From: NCEH01 sp043195135
GTDB lineage: Bacteria; Pseudomonadota; Alphaproteobacteria; Rhizobiales; Xanthobacteraceae
Strand: one strand, 5' to 3'
NCBI RefSeq assembly: GCF_043195135.1
Contig: NZ_JBAFWP010000012.1
DNA length: 64,000 bases
This document shows positions 1-9,684 of the stretch, in pieces. Under the pieces are notes generated by a model. That model did no database searches. It was not told where the DNA came from and saw nothing but the letters and a program-made list of their open reading frames with translations. The translations under genes were made by a program, and so were the position numbers. Positions within the stretch are counted from its first letter, which is position 1; each line of letters opens with the position of its first letter.

Positions 1-94
1 GGCGCGAGGCCATGGCCGCCGCATAATGGCGGGCCAGCGGCGCCAGCTGCTCGGCCGGCAGGGTCGCGAAGGCGTGGGGCAGGGGAAAGGGCAT
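1..94 (-). CDS. Probable PhnE-type ABC permease, N-terminal fragment
   Basis: An ATG at 94 (minus strand) opens a frame that runs off the left edge of the window and starts MPFPLPHAFATLPAEQ. Only about 31 residues are visible and they show no membrane segment or family motif. The call rests on position: it lies 62 bp downstream of phnD, on the same strand, in the order phnC-phnD-phnE usual for phosphonate-type importers. If correct, it would be the inner-membrane permease of this importer. It could also be another gene of the operon. Confidence 0.45.
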   Translation of the reverse strand, partial: MPFPLPHAFATLPAEQLAPLARHYAAAMASR

Positions 95-122
95 CGTGTG
101 TTCGTTCCGGACCTGCGGGAGC

Positions 123-148
123 GGACGGCCCGCCGGAGCGGGCCGTCC
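123..148 (-). promoter_or_regulatory. Intercistronic hairpin between phnD and the next gene
   Basis: A perfect 11-bp stem (123-133 with 138-148) closes on a 4-nt loop just after the phnD stop codon. No run of T follows on either strand, so it is not a classical terminator. Hairpins at this position commonly protect the 3' end of binding-protein mRNA and let the binding protein be made in excess over the permease. That role is inferred. Confidence 0.6.
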
Positions 149-156
149 TGTCGGCG

Positions 157-1077
157 TCAGGACGCCTTCTTCTTGCGCAGTTCGTCGACGAACTTGTTCA
201 GCTCGATGATCGGCTGGTAGGAGGTGTTGTCCACCGGCTGCCACACCAGCTGCTTGCCTTCATAGATCTTGTCGAAGGCGGCCTTGTCGTTCTTCTCGAT
301 GTTGAAGAAGGCGTCGCGGATCTTCGCCTTCAGATCGGCCGGCAGGCTGTCGAGATAGGCCAGCGGCGAGTTCACGATCTGCTCGGACTTGAAGATGATG
401 CGGAAGTCCGCGTACTTCGCCATCCCCTTGCGATCCATGCGCATGAGGTTGGATTCGTTCTCGTCGTTCCACCAGTTGAAGGCGGCGTCGCAGGTGCCCT
501 GCTGCACGGCGATCACGGCGTTCTCGTGCGAGCCGGCATAGACCACCTTGCCGAAGAACTGATCGGGGGTGATGCCCATCTTGTTCATGGCGAAGCGCGG
601 CACGTTGTTGCCGGAGGTCGAGTTGGGATCGACCAGGCAGAGGTTCTTGCCCTTCAGGTCCTCGATCGACTTGTAGGGGCTGTCGGCCTTCACATAGAGC
701 ACCGAATGATAGCCCTTGGTGCCGTCGGCGTTCACTTCGATGGCGAAGGCCTCAATCTTCGCGCCGGTCATCAGGGCGCGGGCGAAGGAGGAGGGGCCGT
801 AGGAGGCGATCTGGATGTTGCCGGCGCGCTGGCCCTCGATCACCGCCGCATAGTCATTGGCGATGCGCAGGGTCACCTTGGTGCCGAGTTCCTTGCTGAG
901 ATAGTTCATCAGCGGGGTGTAGCGCTCGGTCACGCCCGAGGCGTTTTCCGCCGGGATGATGGCGAACACCAGCTCGGGATACTGGGCCTTCCAGTCCTGG
1001 GCATTGGCGCTGCCGGCGAGGCCGGCGGTCATCGCCACCGCGGTGGCGGCGGCGATCAGGGTACGACGGGTCAGCAT
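157..1077 (-). CDS. phnD: Phosphonate-type ABC transporter substrate-binding protein PhnD
   Basis: The 306-residue protein has a signal peptide (MLTRRTLIAAATAVAM, cleavage near AQ at about residue 27). A PhnD-family periplasmic domain follows, recognisable from FAIIPAEN near the start, the YGPSSFARAL segment and a DPNSTSGNN loop. PhnD proteins bind phosphonates, phosphite or related compounds in the periplasm and deliver them to PhnE. The exact ligand cannot be read here. The gene follows phnC by 196 bp and precedes a probable permease, so the three form an importer operon. No C-P lyase genes lie inside the window. Confidence 0.9.
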   Translation of the reverse strand: MLTRRTLIAAATAVAMTAGLAGSANAQDWKAQYPELVFAIIPAENASGVTERYTPLMNYLSKELGTKVTLRIANDYAAVIEGQRAGNIQIASYGPSSFARALMTGAKIEAFAIEVNADGTKGYHSVLYVKADSPYKSIEDLKGKNLCLVDPNSTSGNNVPRFAMNKMGITPDQFFGKVVYAGSHENAVIAVQQGTCDAAFNWWNDENESNLMRMDRKGMAKYADFRIIFKSEQIVNSPLAYLDSLPADLKAKIRDAFFNIEKNDKAAFDKIYEGKQLVWQPVDNTSYQPIIELNKFVDELRKKKAS

Positions 1078-1273
1078 GTCTCGCTCCTTGAGGATGCGGG
1101 GTATGGAGGCGGGGTACGAAAACGCTTGAAATCACGCGTACTTCTGGAAAACCGCGCGCGGCTCCGGGCTGCGCGGGGAGGCGTTCGCATGCGCTGTCGA
1201 AATCACGCGCGCGCCAGGGGCGTGCCCGTGCTGGCGCCCGGCCGCCAACTGGCGCGGCCGCAGCGGGCGGGGG

Positions 1274-2089
<816 letters not shown>

Positions 2090-2682
2090 CTGGTTTGCTC
2101 CGGTGCTTACCGGACATTTCCTTAAGCGGGCGCCGCAACAATCTTATGACACTGGGGTGATCGGGCACCGTCGCGGCCTTGCAAATCCTCTAAGGTCGCG
2201 CTTCATGCAATTGTCATTCACGTCACAATCCGACCTAAAAGCCTGATTGTTGGGACAAAACTACATTTGATGCCAAGGGCCTAAGGCGAGAGGCCAATCG
2301 CCCTTGCGCGCCCGCTGTGCTCCGGGCGGGCGGGGCTGCGGGAGGGGGCGGAACGGGTCGGAGAGGCCGGGAAGGCGGATCCCACACCCGGCGGCGATGC
2401 CGCGCTACCGCCGGGCGACTATAGCGCGGGGCGACGATAGCGCGGAGGGAAGATAGTGCGGGCGAAGATAGCCCGGGCGACGATACTGCGAGCGGCGATG
2501 CGGCCGGGGCGATTCGACTGCGCCTCGGCGCGAACCTCCCGCATCGGAACGGGCGCCCGGCGCAGGCCGGCTGGGTTGTGAGGCACGCGGCGCCGGAGAA
2601 TTTCTCTCCAGCGCCGCGCCGATCGACCTGCCCTTCGCGATTTTTGGTCTTTTACGAAGGCGGCTTGAGCGTGTGGCCAAAC
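2090..2682. other. Gene-free interval upstream of phnC
   Basis: About 590 bp with no convincing coding frame. The right part (about 2290-2640) is very GC-rich and holds near-repeats of the words GCGACGATA and GCGAAGATAG around 2415-2500. The left part next to phnC (about 2140-2270) is more AT-rich and is where a phnC promoter would be expected. A TGTCAT word at about 2213 recalls half a Pho box, but the second half is not correctly spaced. Confidence 0.5.
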
Positions 2683-2766
2683 TCAGATCATGCCCAGGAG
2701 CACCGCGCCGATGACGGCGAAAGCGGTACTCACCTTCAGCATGTCGAGTATCGAGCCCAGGTCCAC
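2683..2766 (-). CDS. Possible 27-residue single-span membrane peptide
   Basis: A GTG start at 2766 sits 9 nt after a GGGA sequence and opens a 27-codon frame ending in TGA. It encodes (M)DLGSILDMLKVSTAFAV followed by IGAVLLGMI. An N-terminal part with D and K is followed by about 15 hydrophobic residues, the pattern of a small single-pass membrane protein. No family is recognised. It lies alone on the minus strand between the amidase and phnC. The evidence is a ribosome-binding site plus composition only, so a chance frame remains quite possible. Confidence 0.35.
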   Translation of the reverse strand: MDLGSILDMLKVSTAFAVIGAVLLGMI

Positions 2767-2893
2767 TTCTCAAGTCCCTTTTTGGTCGATCTCCGCGCGA
2801 AGCTTAGCAAAGACCAAAAAATGGAAAAGCAAATAACGCTGCCGCAACGCGGTGCATTATCCTGCGCCGCAGCGTCTGTTTTCGAGAAGTGAA

Positions 2894-2918
2894 CGATACC
2901 ATCCACATGGCGGTATCG
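2894..2918. promoter_or_regulatory. Inverted repeat CGATACC-N11-GGTATCG
   Basis: Two perfect 7-nt arms (2894-2900 and 2912-2918) are separated by 11 nt in the short gap between the amidase stop and the small peptide. No T-run follows directly. It could be an operator for a dimeric regulator or a weak hairpin. Confidence 0.3.
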
Positions 2919-2952
2919 CACTGCACATCGGGCTTTTTTGATATATTGTATT

Positions 2953-4212
2953 TCAGCTTTGCAGCGCGCGTTCGGCGAAGGCGGCGACGGTCAAGGCGGT
3001 CCGATCCCGGCCAAAACGCCCCACGATCTGCACCCCCATGGGCATGCCGTTCGCCCCCGAAAGGCCGGTCACATTCACCGTGGGCGTGCCCATCAGCGTC
3101 CACAGCCGGTTGAAGATGGCGGACCCGGTGCTGCCATAGCCTTCCGGCGCCGTGCCGGGGGCGGAGAAGGTGAGGATGGCTTCATAATCGGCGAAGAAGT
3201 CGCCCAGCCGCTGGCGCGCGCGCTTGGCGGTGCGGCGCGCGGAATCATAGGCATCCGGCTGCACCGCGGCGGCCTGATCCAGATGCCGGGCCAGCAGCGG
3301 GGAGAGCAGGTGGCGCGCGCGGTCATATTCGTCGGCGAAGGCGATGGCGCCCTCGAAATCCTGGATCGTGGAATGGATCGCGTCGGCCGCCTCCAGTTCC
3401 GCCGGCAACGCGACTTCGCTGACGCTCGCGCCCGCCGCCGCGAGGATGCGCGCGGCCTGGTCCAGCGCCGCATGGGCGTCGGCGGAGGCCTGGTCGGCGC
3501 GCACGGTGCGGATCACCGCGATCCGCGGCGCCTGCGCCACCTCGCTGCCGATGTCGAGATCGCGCCCGGTGAGGCCGGCGGCGGCGAACGCCACGTCCTG
3601 CACCCGCGCGCCGAACAGGCCGATGGTGTCGAGATGCCAGGAGAAGGTCTTCATGCCCATGGTGGGCAAGGTGCGGAACGTGGGCTTGTAGCCGGTGACG
3701 CCGCAATAGGAGGCCGGACGCACCACCGAGCCGCCGGTCTGGGTGCCGATGGCGAACGGCACCATGCCCGCCGCCACCGCCGCCGCCGAGCCGGCGGAGG
3801 AGCCGCCGGGCGTATGGCTGAGCCGGCGCGGATTGCGTGTGACGCTCGGCTCCAGGAAGGCGAATTCCGTCGTCACCGTCTTGCCGAGCAGCACGCCGCC
3901 GCCGCGCCGCGCCTGGCTCACCACCGGCGCGTCGCTGGTGGGGCGGTGGCCGGCATAGATGGGCGAATTATACGCGGTGGGCAGGTCGCGGGTGTCGAGA
4001 ATATCCTTCACCGCATAGGGCAGTCCGGCGAGCGGGAGATCGGCCTTGCCCGGCGCCTGCGCGGCGGTGCGCGCCGCCGCGAGGTCGAGCACCGCGAACG
4101 CCTGGACCTGCGCTTCCTGCGCCGCGATCGCCTGCTCGCACAGATCCACCAGATCGAGGGGCGTCAATCGGCCGGATCGCACGTCGTGGGCAAGGTCGCG
4201 GGCAAGGAGCAT
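2953..4212 (-). CDS. Amidase (amidase signature family)
   Basis: A 419-residue amidase signature enzyme hydrolysing an amide bond by a Ser-cisSer-Lys triad. The lysine is in YAVKDILD (about residue 69), the glycine/serine-rich core is GGSSAGSAAA (about 136-145), and the second serine is in GTQTGGSVVRPAS (about 161). The start is taken at the ATG at 4212 (MLLARDLAHD), which follows an AAAGAAAG stretch. The frame continues upstream to 4296, but that would overlap the preceding gene and add residues unlike the family. The substrate is unknown. The spacing of 37 bp suggests cotranscription with the deacetylase. Confidence 0.85.
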   Translation of the reverse strand: MLLARDLAHDVRSGRLTPLDLVDLCEQAIAAQEAQVQAFAVLDLAAARTAAQAPGKADLPLAGLPYAVKDILDTRDLPTAYNSPIYAGHRPTSDAPVVSQARRGGGVLLGKTVTTEFAFLEPSVTRNPRRLSHTPGGSSAGSAAAVAAGMVPFAIGTQTGGSVVRPASYCGVTGYKPTFRTLPTMGMKTFSWHLDTIGLFGARVQDVAFAAAGLTGRDLDIGSEVAQAPRIAVIRTVRADQASADAHAALDQAARILAAAGASVSEVALPAELEAADAIHSTIQDFEGAIAFADEYDRARHLLSPLLARHLDQAAAVQPDAYDSARRTAKRARQRLGDFFADYEAILTFSAPGTAPEGYGSTGSAIFNRLWTLMGTPTVNVTGLSGANGMPMGVQIVGRFGRDRTALTVAAFAERALQS

Positions 4213-4249
4213 GGGAAGGTCTTTCTTTTGGGTCTTGAACGATGCGCGC

Positions 4250-5269
4250 TCAGGGGCGCGAGAGAATGTGGCGGCCGGTCCGCGCGGCCTCGTCATAGAC
4301 GCGCGTGTCGCCCGGACGTTCCGAATAGCAGGTGGAGGCGACCACCGGCTTGCCGGCGGCGATCAGATCGGACACCGTCACGAACCCATAGCCTTTCGCC
4401 CGCAGCGCCGGGATCAATTGCCTGAGAGCTTCCGCCGTGTGCTTGCCGCGCCCGTTGGCATGCATCAGCACGATCGAGCCGGGGCGGATCGCGCGCAGCA
4501 TGTTCTGCGCCATCAAGCTCGCGCCGAGAAAGGCGGGGTCGGCGGAATCCACGTCCCACTGGATCGCCAGATGGCCGGTCTCGTTGACGTGGCCCATGGA
4601 TTCCACACTGCACGAGCCATAGGGGAAGCGGAACAGGGCCGGGCGCGCGGGCACCTTCTCCAGCATGCAGCCGGCCTGCGCGGCGGTGGCGCGGGTGAGG
4701 GCGAAGGCGGTGTCGGCATCGTCCACCTGCCGCGACATGGCGTCCCCGGTCTTCACCGCGAGATTGGCGTGGGACCAGGTGTGGTTGCCCATCTCGAAGA
4801 TCGGATCGGCGAGGATCTGGGCGGCGCGGTCGGGATGGCTGACCATCCATTTGCCGCCGCCGAAGAAGGTGGCGGGCACCTTCTCGGCACGCAGGTAGTC
4901 CACCAGCGCGCCGTCATAGCCGGAGACCTCGCCGGAGGCCTCGCACAGATCGAAAGTGAGGGCCACCAGCTTCACCCCCGCCGGCAGGTCCACCCGGCGG
5001 ATCGAGCCGGAAAGGGCCGCCGGCACGGGCTGCGCCGGGGGCAGGCGAACATCGGGCAAGGATACGGGGGCGCTGGCGCGCCGCACGATCTCCTCGCCGG
5101 CACGGGCGCGCAGGGCGTCGGGCGCATAGCAGGCGGGTGCGGCGTGGGCGGGCGCGATCAGCGCCGGCGCAATTGCGGCCGGCACCGCGCAGGCGAGTGC
5201 CAGGAGGCCGGTGGCGGCGGCGCGCCGCGCGCGGGCGGAGCGGAACGGACGGGGGAGAAACAGGGGCAT
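4250..5269 (-). CDS. Secreted polysaccharide deacetylase family protein
   Basis: A 339-residue protein with an N-terminal signal sequence (MPLFLPRPFRSARARRAAAT, then a hydrophobic stretch ending AHA) and a NodB-homology domain. Visible motifs are LTFDLCE (usual motif TFDDG), NHTWSHANL (the HxxxH metal motif), FRFPYGSCS and DVDSADP. Such enzymes remove acetyl groups from cell-wall or exopolysaccharide sugars. The second Asp of TFDD is replaced by Leu, so metal binding may differ or use the nearby Glu. The start at 5269 is chosen because the upstream extension lacks domain features and would precede the signal peptide. Confidence 0.85.
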   Translation of the reverse strand: MPLFLPRPFRSARARRAAATGLLALACAVPAAIAPALIAPAHAAPACYAPDALRARAGEEIVRRASAPVSLPDVRLPPAQPVPAALSGSIRRVDLPAGVKLVALTFDLCEASGEVSGYDGALVDYLRAEKVPATFFGGGKWMVSHPDRAAQILADPIFEMGNHTWSHANLAVKTGDAMSRQVDDADTAFALTRATAAQAGCMLEKVPARPALFRFPYGSCSVESMGHVNETGHLAIQWDVDSADPAFLGASLMAQNMLRAIRPGSIVLMHANGRGKHTAEALRQLIPALRAKGYGFVTVSDLIAAGKPVVASTCYSERPGDTRVYDEAARTGRHILSRP

Positions 5270-5693
5270 GGTGCGGTGGGAGTGGCATGGTCCGCCCAGC
5301 CTCGCAAGTCTTACCCGCGCAAAGCTGCTCTTACCGGCGCAAAGCTGCGCGCCCGGCCTTGCCGCCGGCGCAGCCCGCCGCCGGGCGTCCCTTGCGTCCC
5401 TTGCGGAAGCCGCCGGGTACGCTGAAGATCGGCGCCCTCTTGGGACCGATCGATATTCAGGGCTTGACCCCGTTCGGGAGGGATCGTCCTGCACGGGCTG
5501 GTCCCGTGCATCCACGCGGCACCGCTGGCACCGGCTCTTCAAGGCCTGTACGTTCGGCCCGGCGCGGATGGCCGGGACACGCTCGGCCATGACGACCGGC
5601 GAAGGAAAGACAATCGGGCGCACCCTACGTCAGGCGCCTCGACGATCGACCGCCGCTGAATATCGATCCGTCCTAGCGCGACAGGACATCACG

Positions 5694-6521
5694 ATGACCC
5701 TCGACCCGTCCCCTTCGCCACGCCGCACCGCGCCCGCCGGCGAGCCGCGCCTGGCCCTCGTCACGGGCGGCAGCGGCGGCATCGGGCTGGAGTTCGCCCG
5801 CCTCCTGGCGCGCGACGGGTTCTCCCTCATCCTGGTGGCGCGCGATGCCGCCCGCCTGGAGGAGGCCGCGCGCGATCTGCGGGCCGCCGGAGCGGGGGAG
5901 GTGCAGGTCCGCGTCGCCGATCTCTCCGATTCCGCCGCGGTGGACGGGCTTTGTGCCGAAATCGCGCGAATAGAGCTGGACGTGCTGGTGAACAACGCGG
6001 GATTCGGCCTCTACGGGCCGTTCGTCGACGCCGATGGCGTCGCGATCGAGGGCATGATCGCCACCAATATCGCCGCCCTCACCCGGCTGACCCGCGCGGT
6101 CCTGCCGGGCATGCTGGCGCGCGGACAGGGGCGGATCGTGCAGGTGGCGTCCACCGCCGCCTTCGCCCCGGGTCCGTTCGCCGCCGTCTATGCCGCGAGC
6201 AAGGCTTATGTGCTCTCGTTTTCCGAGGCGCTGAGCGAGGAATTGAGCGAGACCCGGATCGCCGTCACCGCTCTGTGTCCCGGGCCCACGCACACCGGCT
6301 TCGCCGCCCGGGCCGGCATGGGGGCGACGCGGGTGTTCCGCGGGCCGGTCGCCGATGCCCGCACGGTGGCGGAGGCGGGCTATCGCGCCATGCTGGCGGG
6401 CAAGAGGGTGGACGTGGTCGGGCTTGCCAACCGCTTGATGACGTTCGCGGTTCGGCTCGCGCCCCGGCGATTGCTGGCGCGCGTCAGCCGCCGCGCCTAC
6501 GGCCAGCCGCCCGAGAGCTGA
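5694..6521 (+). CDS. Short-chain dehydrogenase/reductase (SDR)
   Basis: A 275-residue classical SDR. The NAD(P)-binding motif TGGSGGIG is near residue 24, NNAGFG near 100, the catalytic serine in VASTAA near 150, and YAASKAY (YxxxK) near 163. The start ATG at 5694 is preceded by AGGA. An arginine in VARDAARL after the second strand is compatible with NADP use. The substrate is unknown. It is transcribed away from the deacetylase and followed 129 bp later by pdxY. Confidence 0.87.
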   Translation: MTLDPSPSPRRTAPAGEPRLALVTGGSGGIGLEFARLLARDGFSLILVARDAARLEEAARDLRAAGAGEVQVRVADLSDSAAVDGLCAEIARIELDVLVNNAGFGLYGPFVDADGVAIEGMIATNIAALTRLTRAVLPGMLARGQGRIVQVASTAAFAPGPFAAVYAASKAYVLSFSEALSEELSETRIAVTALCPGPTHTGFAARAGMGATRVFRGPVADARTVAEAGYRAMLAGKRVDVVGLANRLMTFAVRLAPRRLLARVSRRAYGQPPES

Positions 6522-6650
6522 GGCCCGCGCCCGTGCCGGCGTGCCCGGCGCGCCGCATCAGCACGGCTTCTGGCGCGGATCAGTAAAATCCATTTGTGCT
6601 GCCGCCCGATGCGCGCTAACGCCGCCGCATCCATCCGAGCGGGCGCGGCC

Positions 6651-7499
6651 ATGAACCTCCTCTCCATCCAGTCCCACGTCGCCTTCGGCCATGTGGGGAA
6701 TGCGTCCGCCGTATTTCCCCTGCAGCGCCTGGGCGTCGAGGTGTGGCCCATCCACACGGTGCAATTCTCCAACCACACCGGATACGGCGCCTGGCGAGGA
6801 CAGGTGTTCGAGGCCGAGCTGGTGCTCGAACTGGTGGAAGGCATCGCCGAGCGCGGCCAGCTGGCCCGATGCGACGGCGTGCTGTCCGGCTACATGGGAT
6901 CGGCCGATCTCGGCGCGGCGATCCTCGCCACGGTGGCGCGGGTGCGCGACGCCAATCCCCGCGCGACTTATTGCTGCGATCCGGTGATTGGCGACGTGGG
7001 ACGCGGCATCTTCGTGCGGCCGGGCATTCCCGAATTCATGCGCGACGTCGCGGTGCCGGCGGCGGACGTGATCACGCCCAACCAGTTCGAGCTGGAATGG
7101 CTGACCGGGCAGACGCTTGCGACCCGCGCCGAGGCGCTCGCCGCCTGCGCGCAGTTGCAGAAGACCGGCCCCGGCGTGGTACTCGTCACCAGCCTGCACA
7201 CCGGCGAAACCCCGCCCCAGTCCATCGACCTGCTGGCCTGCGGCCCGGACGGGCGCTTCCTGGTGCGCACGCCGCGGCTCGACGTATCGCTGAACGGGGC
7301 GGGGGACGCGATCGCGGCCCTGTTCTATTTCCACTGGAAGCGCAGCGGCAGCGTCGCGGTGGCGCTCGGGGCGGCGGCGTCCTCGATCTACGGCCTGTTG
7401 CGGCGGACCGATCAGGCCGGAGCGCGGGAATTGTTGTTGGTCGAGGCGCAGGAAGAGTTCGTGCGACCAAGCCGCGTCTTCACGCCAGAGGCCGTTTGA
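6651..7499 (+). CDS. pdxY: Pyridoxal kinase PdxY
   Basis: A 282-residue ribokinase-superfamily vitamin B6 kinase that phosphorylates pyridoxal to PLP in the salvage pathway. The start MNLLSIQSHVAFGHVGN matches PdxY proteins, whose SxSHV and GxVGN segments bind the B6 ring. TPNQFELEWLTG and the NGAGDAIAALF anion-hole motif (about residue 220) identify the kinase fold. The ATG at 6651 is preferred over upstream in-frame starts because it aligns with the family N-terminus. Confidence 0.93.
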   Translation: MNLLSIQSHVAFGHVGNASAVFPLQRLGVEVWPIHTVQFSNHTGYGAWRGQVFEAELVLELVEGIAERGQLARCDGVLSGYMGSADLGAAILATVARVRDANPRATYCCDPVIGDVGRGIFVRPGIPEFMRDVAVPAADVITPNQFELEWLTGQTLATRAEALAACAQLQKTGPGVVLVTSLHTGETPPQSIDLLACGPDGRFLVRTPRLDVSLNGAGDAIAALFYFHWKRSGSVAVALGAAASSIYGLLRRTDQAGARELLLVEAQEEFVRPSRVFTPEAV

Positions 7500-7565
7500 G
7501 GCAAAACTGTGGCTGATGTCCCGCGAGCCCGCCCGCTCGCAGCCTGCCGCACCGGATGAGATACC

Positions 7566-8462
7566 ATGCCGCGCCGTTATGTGACGCTCGATGTCTTCAC
7601 TTCGCGCCCGTTCGGCGGCAATCCCCTGGCGGTGGTGCTGGACGCCGCCGGGCTCGACGATGCGGCCATGCAGCAGATCACCCGCGAGTTCAACGTCTCC
7701 GAAACGGTGTTCGTCCTGCCGCCCAAGGACCCCTCCCACCGGGCGCGGGTGCGCATCTTCACCACCGCCCACGAGATGCCGTTCGCCGGCCATCCCACGG
7801 TGGGCGCGGCGGTGCTGCTGGCGCTGGAAGACAAGCTCGCCAAGGGGCAGATGCGGCTTGAGGAGCAGATCGGAACGCTCATCTGCGACGTGGCCAGCGA
7901 CGCCGCCGGCGCCCGCAAGGGCAGCGCCACCTTCATCGTGCCGCGCCGCAGCACGCTGGAGGACGTGGACATTTCCCGCAAGGCCTGCGCGGACGCGCTC
8001 AATCTCAGCGTCGGCGACATCGGCTTCGACGCCCATCGCCCCGTGGTGGCCTCGGCGGGCGTGCCGTTCCTGTTCGTGCCGCTGGCCGACCTGACGGCGC
8101 TCGCCCGCGCCCGGCCGGACGAGGCGGCCTTCATCCGCAACCTCGGCTCCTATGGCGAGGCGCTCTATCTCTATACGCCGGACGAGGAGGGCGACGCGGA
8201 CTTCCGCGCCCGCATGTTCTCGCCGGGCCTGGGGACGGAGGAGGATCCGGCGACCGGCGCCGCCGCCGCCGCCTTTCCGGCCGTGCTGCTGGATGCGGAG
8301 GCGCGGGTGGAGGGGAACCACAAGGTGCGCATCGACCAGGGCTTCGAGATGGGGCGGCCGAGCCGCATCAATCTCGGCTTTACGGTCAAGGGCGGCCATG
8401 TGGTGGAAGCGACCATCGGCGGCAACGCGGTGGTGGTGGCCGAGGGCGTGCTTCACCTCTGA
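7566..8462 (+). CDS. PhzF family isomerase-like protein
   Basis: A 298-residue protein of the PhzF/diaminopimelate-epimerase fold family. The N-terminus YVTLDVFTSRPFGGNPLAVV and NVSETVFVLPP (containing the conserved catalytic Glu near residue 44) are diagnostic. FAGHPTVGAA and the C-terminal DPATGAAAAA glycine loop complete the signature. Members catalyse isomerisations, but the reaction of most genomic copies, including this one, is unknown. Nothing nearby suggests phenazine synthesis. Confidence 0.88.
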   Translation: MPRRYVTLDVFTSRPFGGNPLAVVLDAAGLDDAAMQQITREFNVSETVFVLPPKDPSHRARVRIFTTAHEMPFAGHPTVGAAVLLALEDKLAKGQMRLEEQIGTLICDVASDAAGARKGSATFIVPRRSTLEDVDISRKACADALNLSVGDIGFDAHRPVVASAGVPFLFVPLADLTALARARPDEAAFIRNLGSYGEALYLYTPDEEGDADFRARMFSPGLGTEEDPATGAAAAAFPAVLLDAEARVEGNHKVRIDQGFEMGRPSRINLGFTVKGGHVVEATIGGNAVVVAEGVLHL

Positions 8463-8586
8463 CGGGCTGCCGAAGGGGGATATGGCGAAAAAGTGTTCGG
8501 CCGACCCCTTGGTTACGGCCGTTGTAGATTTATCTGCGCTGCATCGCACCATTGCCGGCCGCAGGCCGCAAACCGAAGGCATTCCC

Positions 8587-9684
8587 ATGAGCGACGCGAA
8601 AGCCACTTTGTTCGACAGCTACCGCCTCGGCGATCTGACTCTTCCCAACCGGATCGTGATGGCGCCCCTGACCCGCAACCGGGCGCTGCCCGGTTTCGTG
8701 CCCGGCCCGCTGACGGTGGAATATTACGCCCAGCGCGCCTCCGCCGGCCTGATCATCACCGAGGCGACGCAGATTTCCCAGCAGGGCCAGGGTTATCAGG
8801 ACACCCCGGGCATCTACACCGCCGAGCAGGTCGCCGGCTGGAAGACGGTGACGGACGCGGTCCACGCCAAGGGCGGGCGGATCGTGATCCAGCTCTGGCA
8901 CGTGGGCCGGGTGTCCCATGTCTCGCTCCAGCCCAACGGCGGCGCGCCGGTGGCGCCCTCCGCCATCACGGCCAAGACCAAGACCTTCGTGAACAACACC
9001 TTTGCCGAGACCTCCGAGCCGCGCGCCCTGGAGCTCGATGAGATCCCCGGCATCATCGCCGATTATCGCCGCGCCGCCGCCAACGCCATCGCCGCCGGCT
9101 TCGACGGGGTGGAGATCCACGCCGCCAACGGCTATCTGCTGGACCAGTTCCTGCGCGACGGCGCCAACAAGCGCACCGACATCTACGGCGGCTCGATCGA
9201 GAACCGGGCCCGCCTGCTGCTGGAGGTGACGGCGGCGATCATCGCGGAGATCGGCGCCAAGCGCACCGGCCTGCGGATTTCCCCGGTCACCCCGGCGAAC
9301 GACCTCACCGACAGCAATCCCCAGGCCCTGTTCAACTATGCGGTGGAAGAGCTGGAGAAGCTGAAGCCGGTCTATATCCATGTGGTGGAAGGCGCCACCG
9401 GCGGCCCGCGCGACGTCGATCCGAGCTTCGATTTCGAGCAGCTGCGCGCCCGCTATTCCGGCGCCTGGATGACCAACAACGGCTATGACCTCGCGCTCGC
9501 CGAAAAGGTGCTGGCGGACGGCAAGGCGGACCTGATCGCCTTCGGCCGGCCGTTCATCTCCAACCCGGACTTGGTGGAACGCCTGCGTACCGGCGCGCCG
9601 CTGAACGAGCTGAAGCGCGAGACGCTCTATGGCGGCGGCGCCGAGGGTTATACCGACTATCCGGCCCTGGAAACGGTGGCGTGA
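8587..9684 (+). CDS. Alkene reductase, Old Yellow Enzyme family (NemA-like)
   Basis: A 365-residue FMN-dependent enoate/alkene reductase. Characteristic segments are LPNRIVMAPLTRNRA, the WHVGRVSH stretch, EIHAANGYLLDQFLRDGAN and IYGGSIENRARLLLEV. OYE enzymes reduce activated C=C bonds, nitro compounds or N-ethylmaleimide with NAD(P)H, usually as detoxification. The ATG at 8587 is chosen because it begins MSDAKATLFDSYRLG, as in homologues. Its stop overlaps the start of the next gene, implying translational coupling. Confidence 0.93.
   Translation: MSDAKATLFDSYRLGDLTLPNRIVMAPLTRNRALPGFVPGPLTVEYYAQRASAGLIITEATQISQQGQGYQDTPGIYTAEQVAGWKTVTDAVHAKGGRIVIQLWHVGRVSHVSLQPNGGAPVAPSAITAKTKTFVNNTFAETSEPRALELDEIPGIIADYRRAAANAIAAGFDGVEIHAANGYLLDQFLRDGANKRTDIYGGSIENRARLLLEVTAAIIAEIGAKRTGLRISPVTPANDLTDSNPQALFNYAVEELEKLKPVYIHVVEGATGGPRDVDPSFDFEQLRARYSGAWMTNNGYDLALAEKVLADGKADLIAFGRPFISNPDLVERLRTGAPLNELKRETLYGGGAEGYTDYPALETVA

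Noticed and set aside
2205..2240. Pho-box-like TGTCAT...GTCAC upstream of phnC
   Set aside because: The two halves are 9 nt apart, not 11, and are on the strand opposite to phnC, so phosphate control is not supported by this site.
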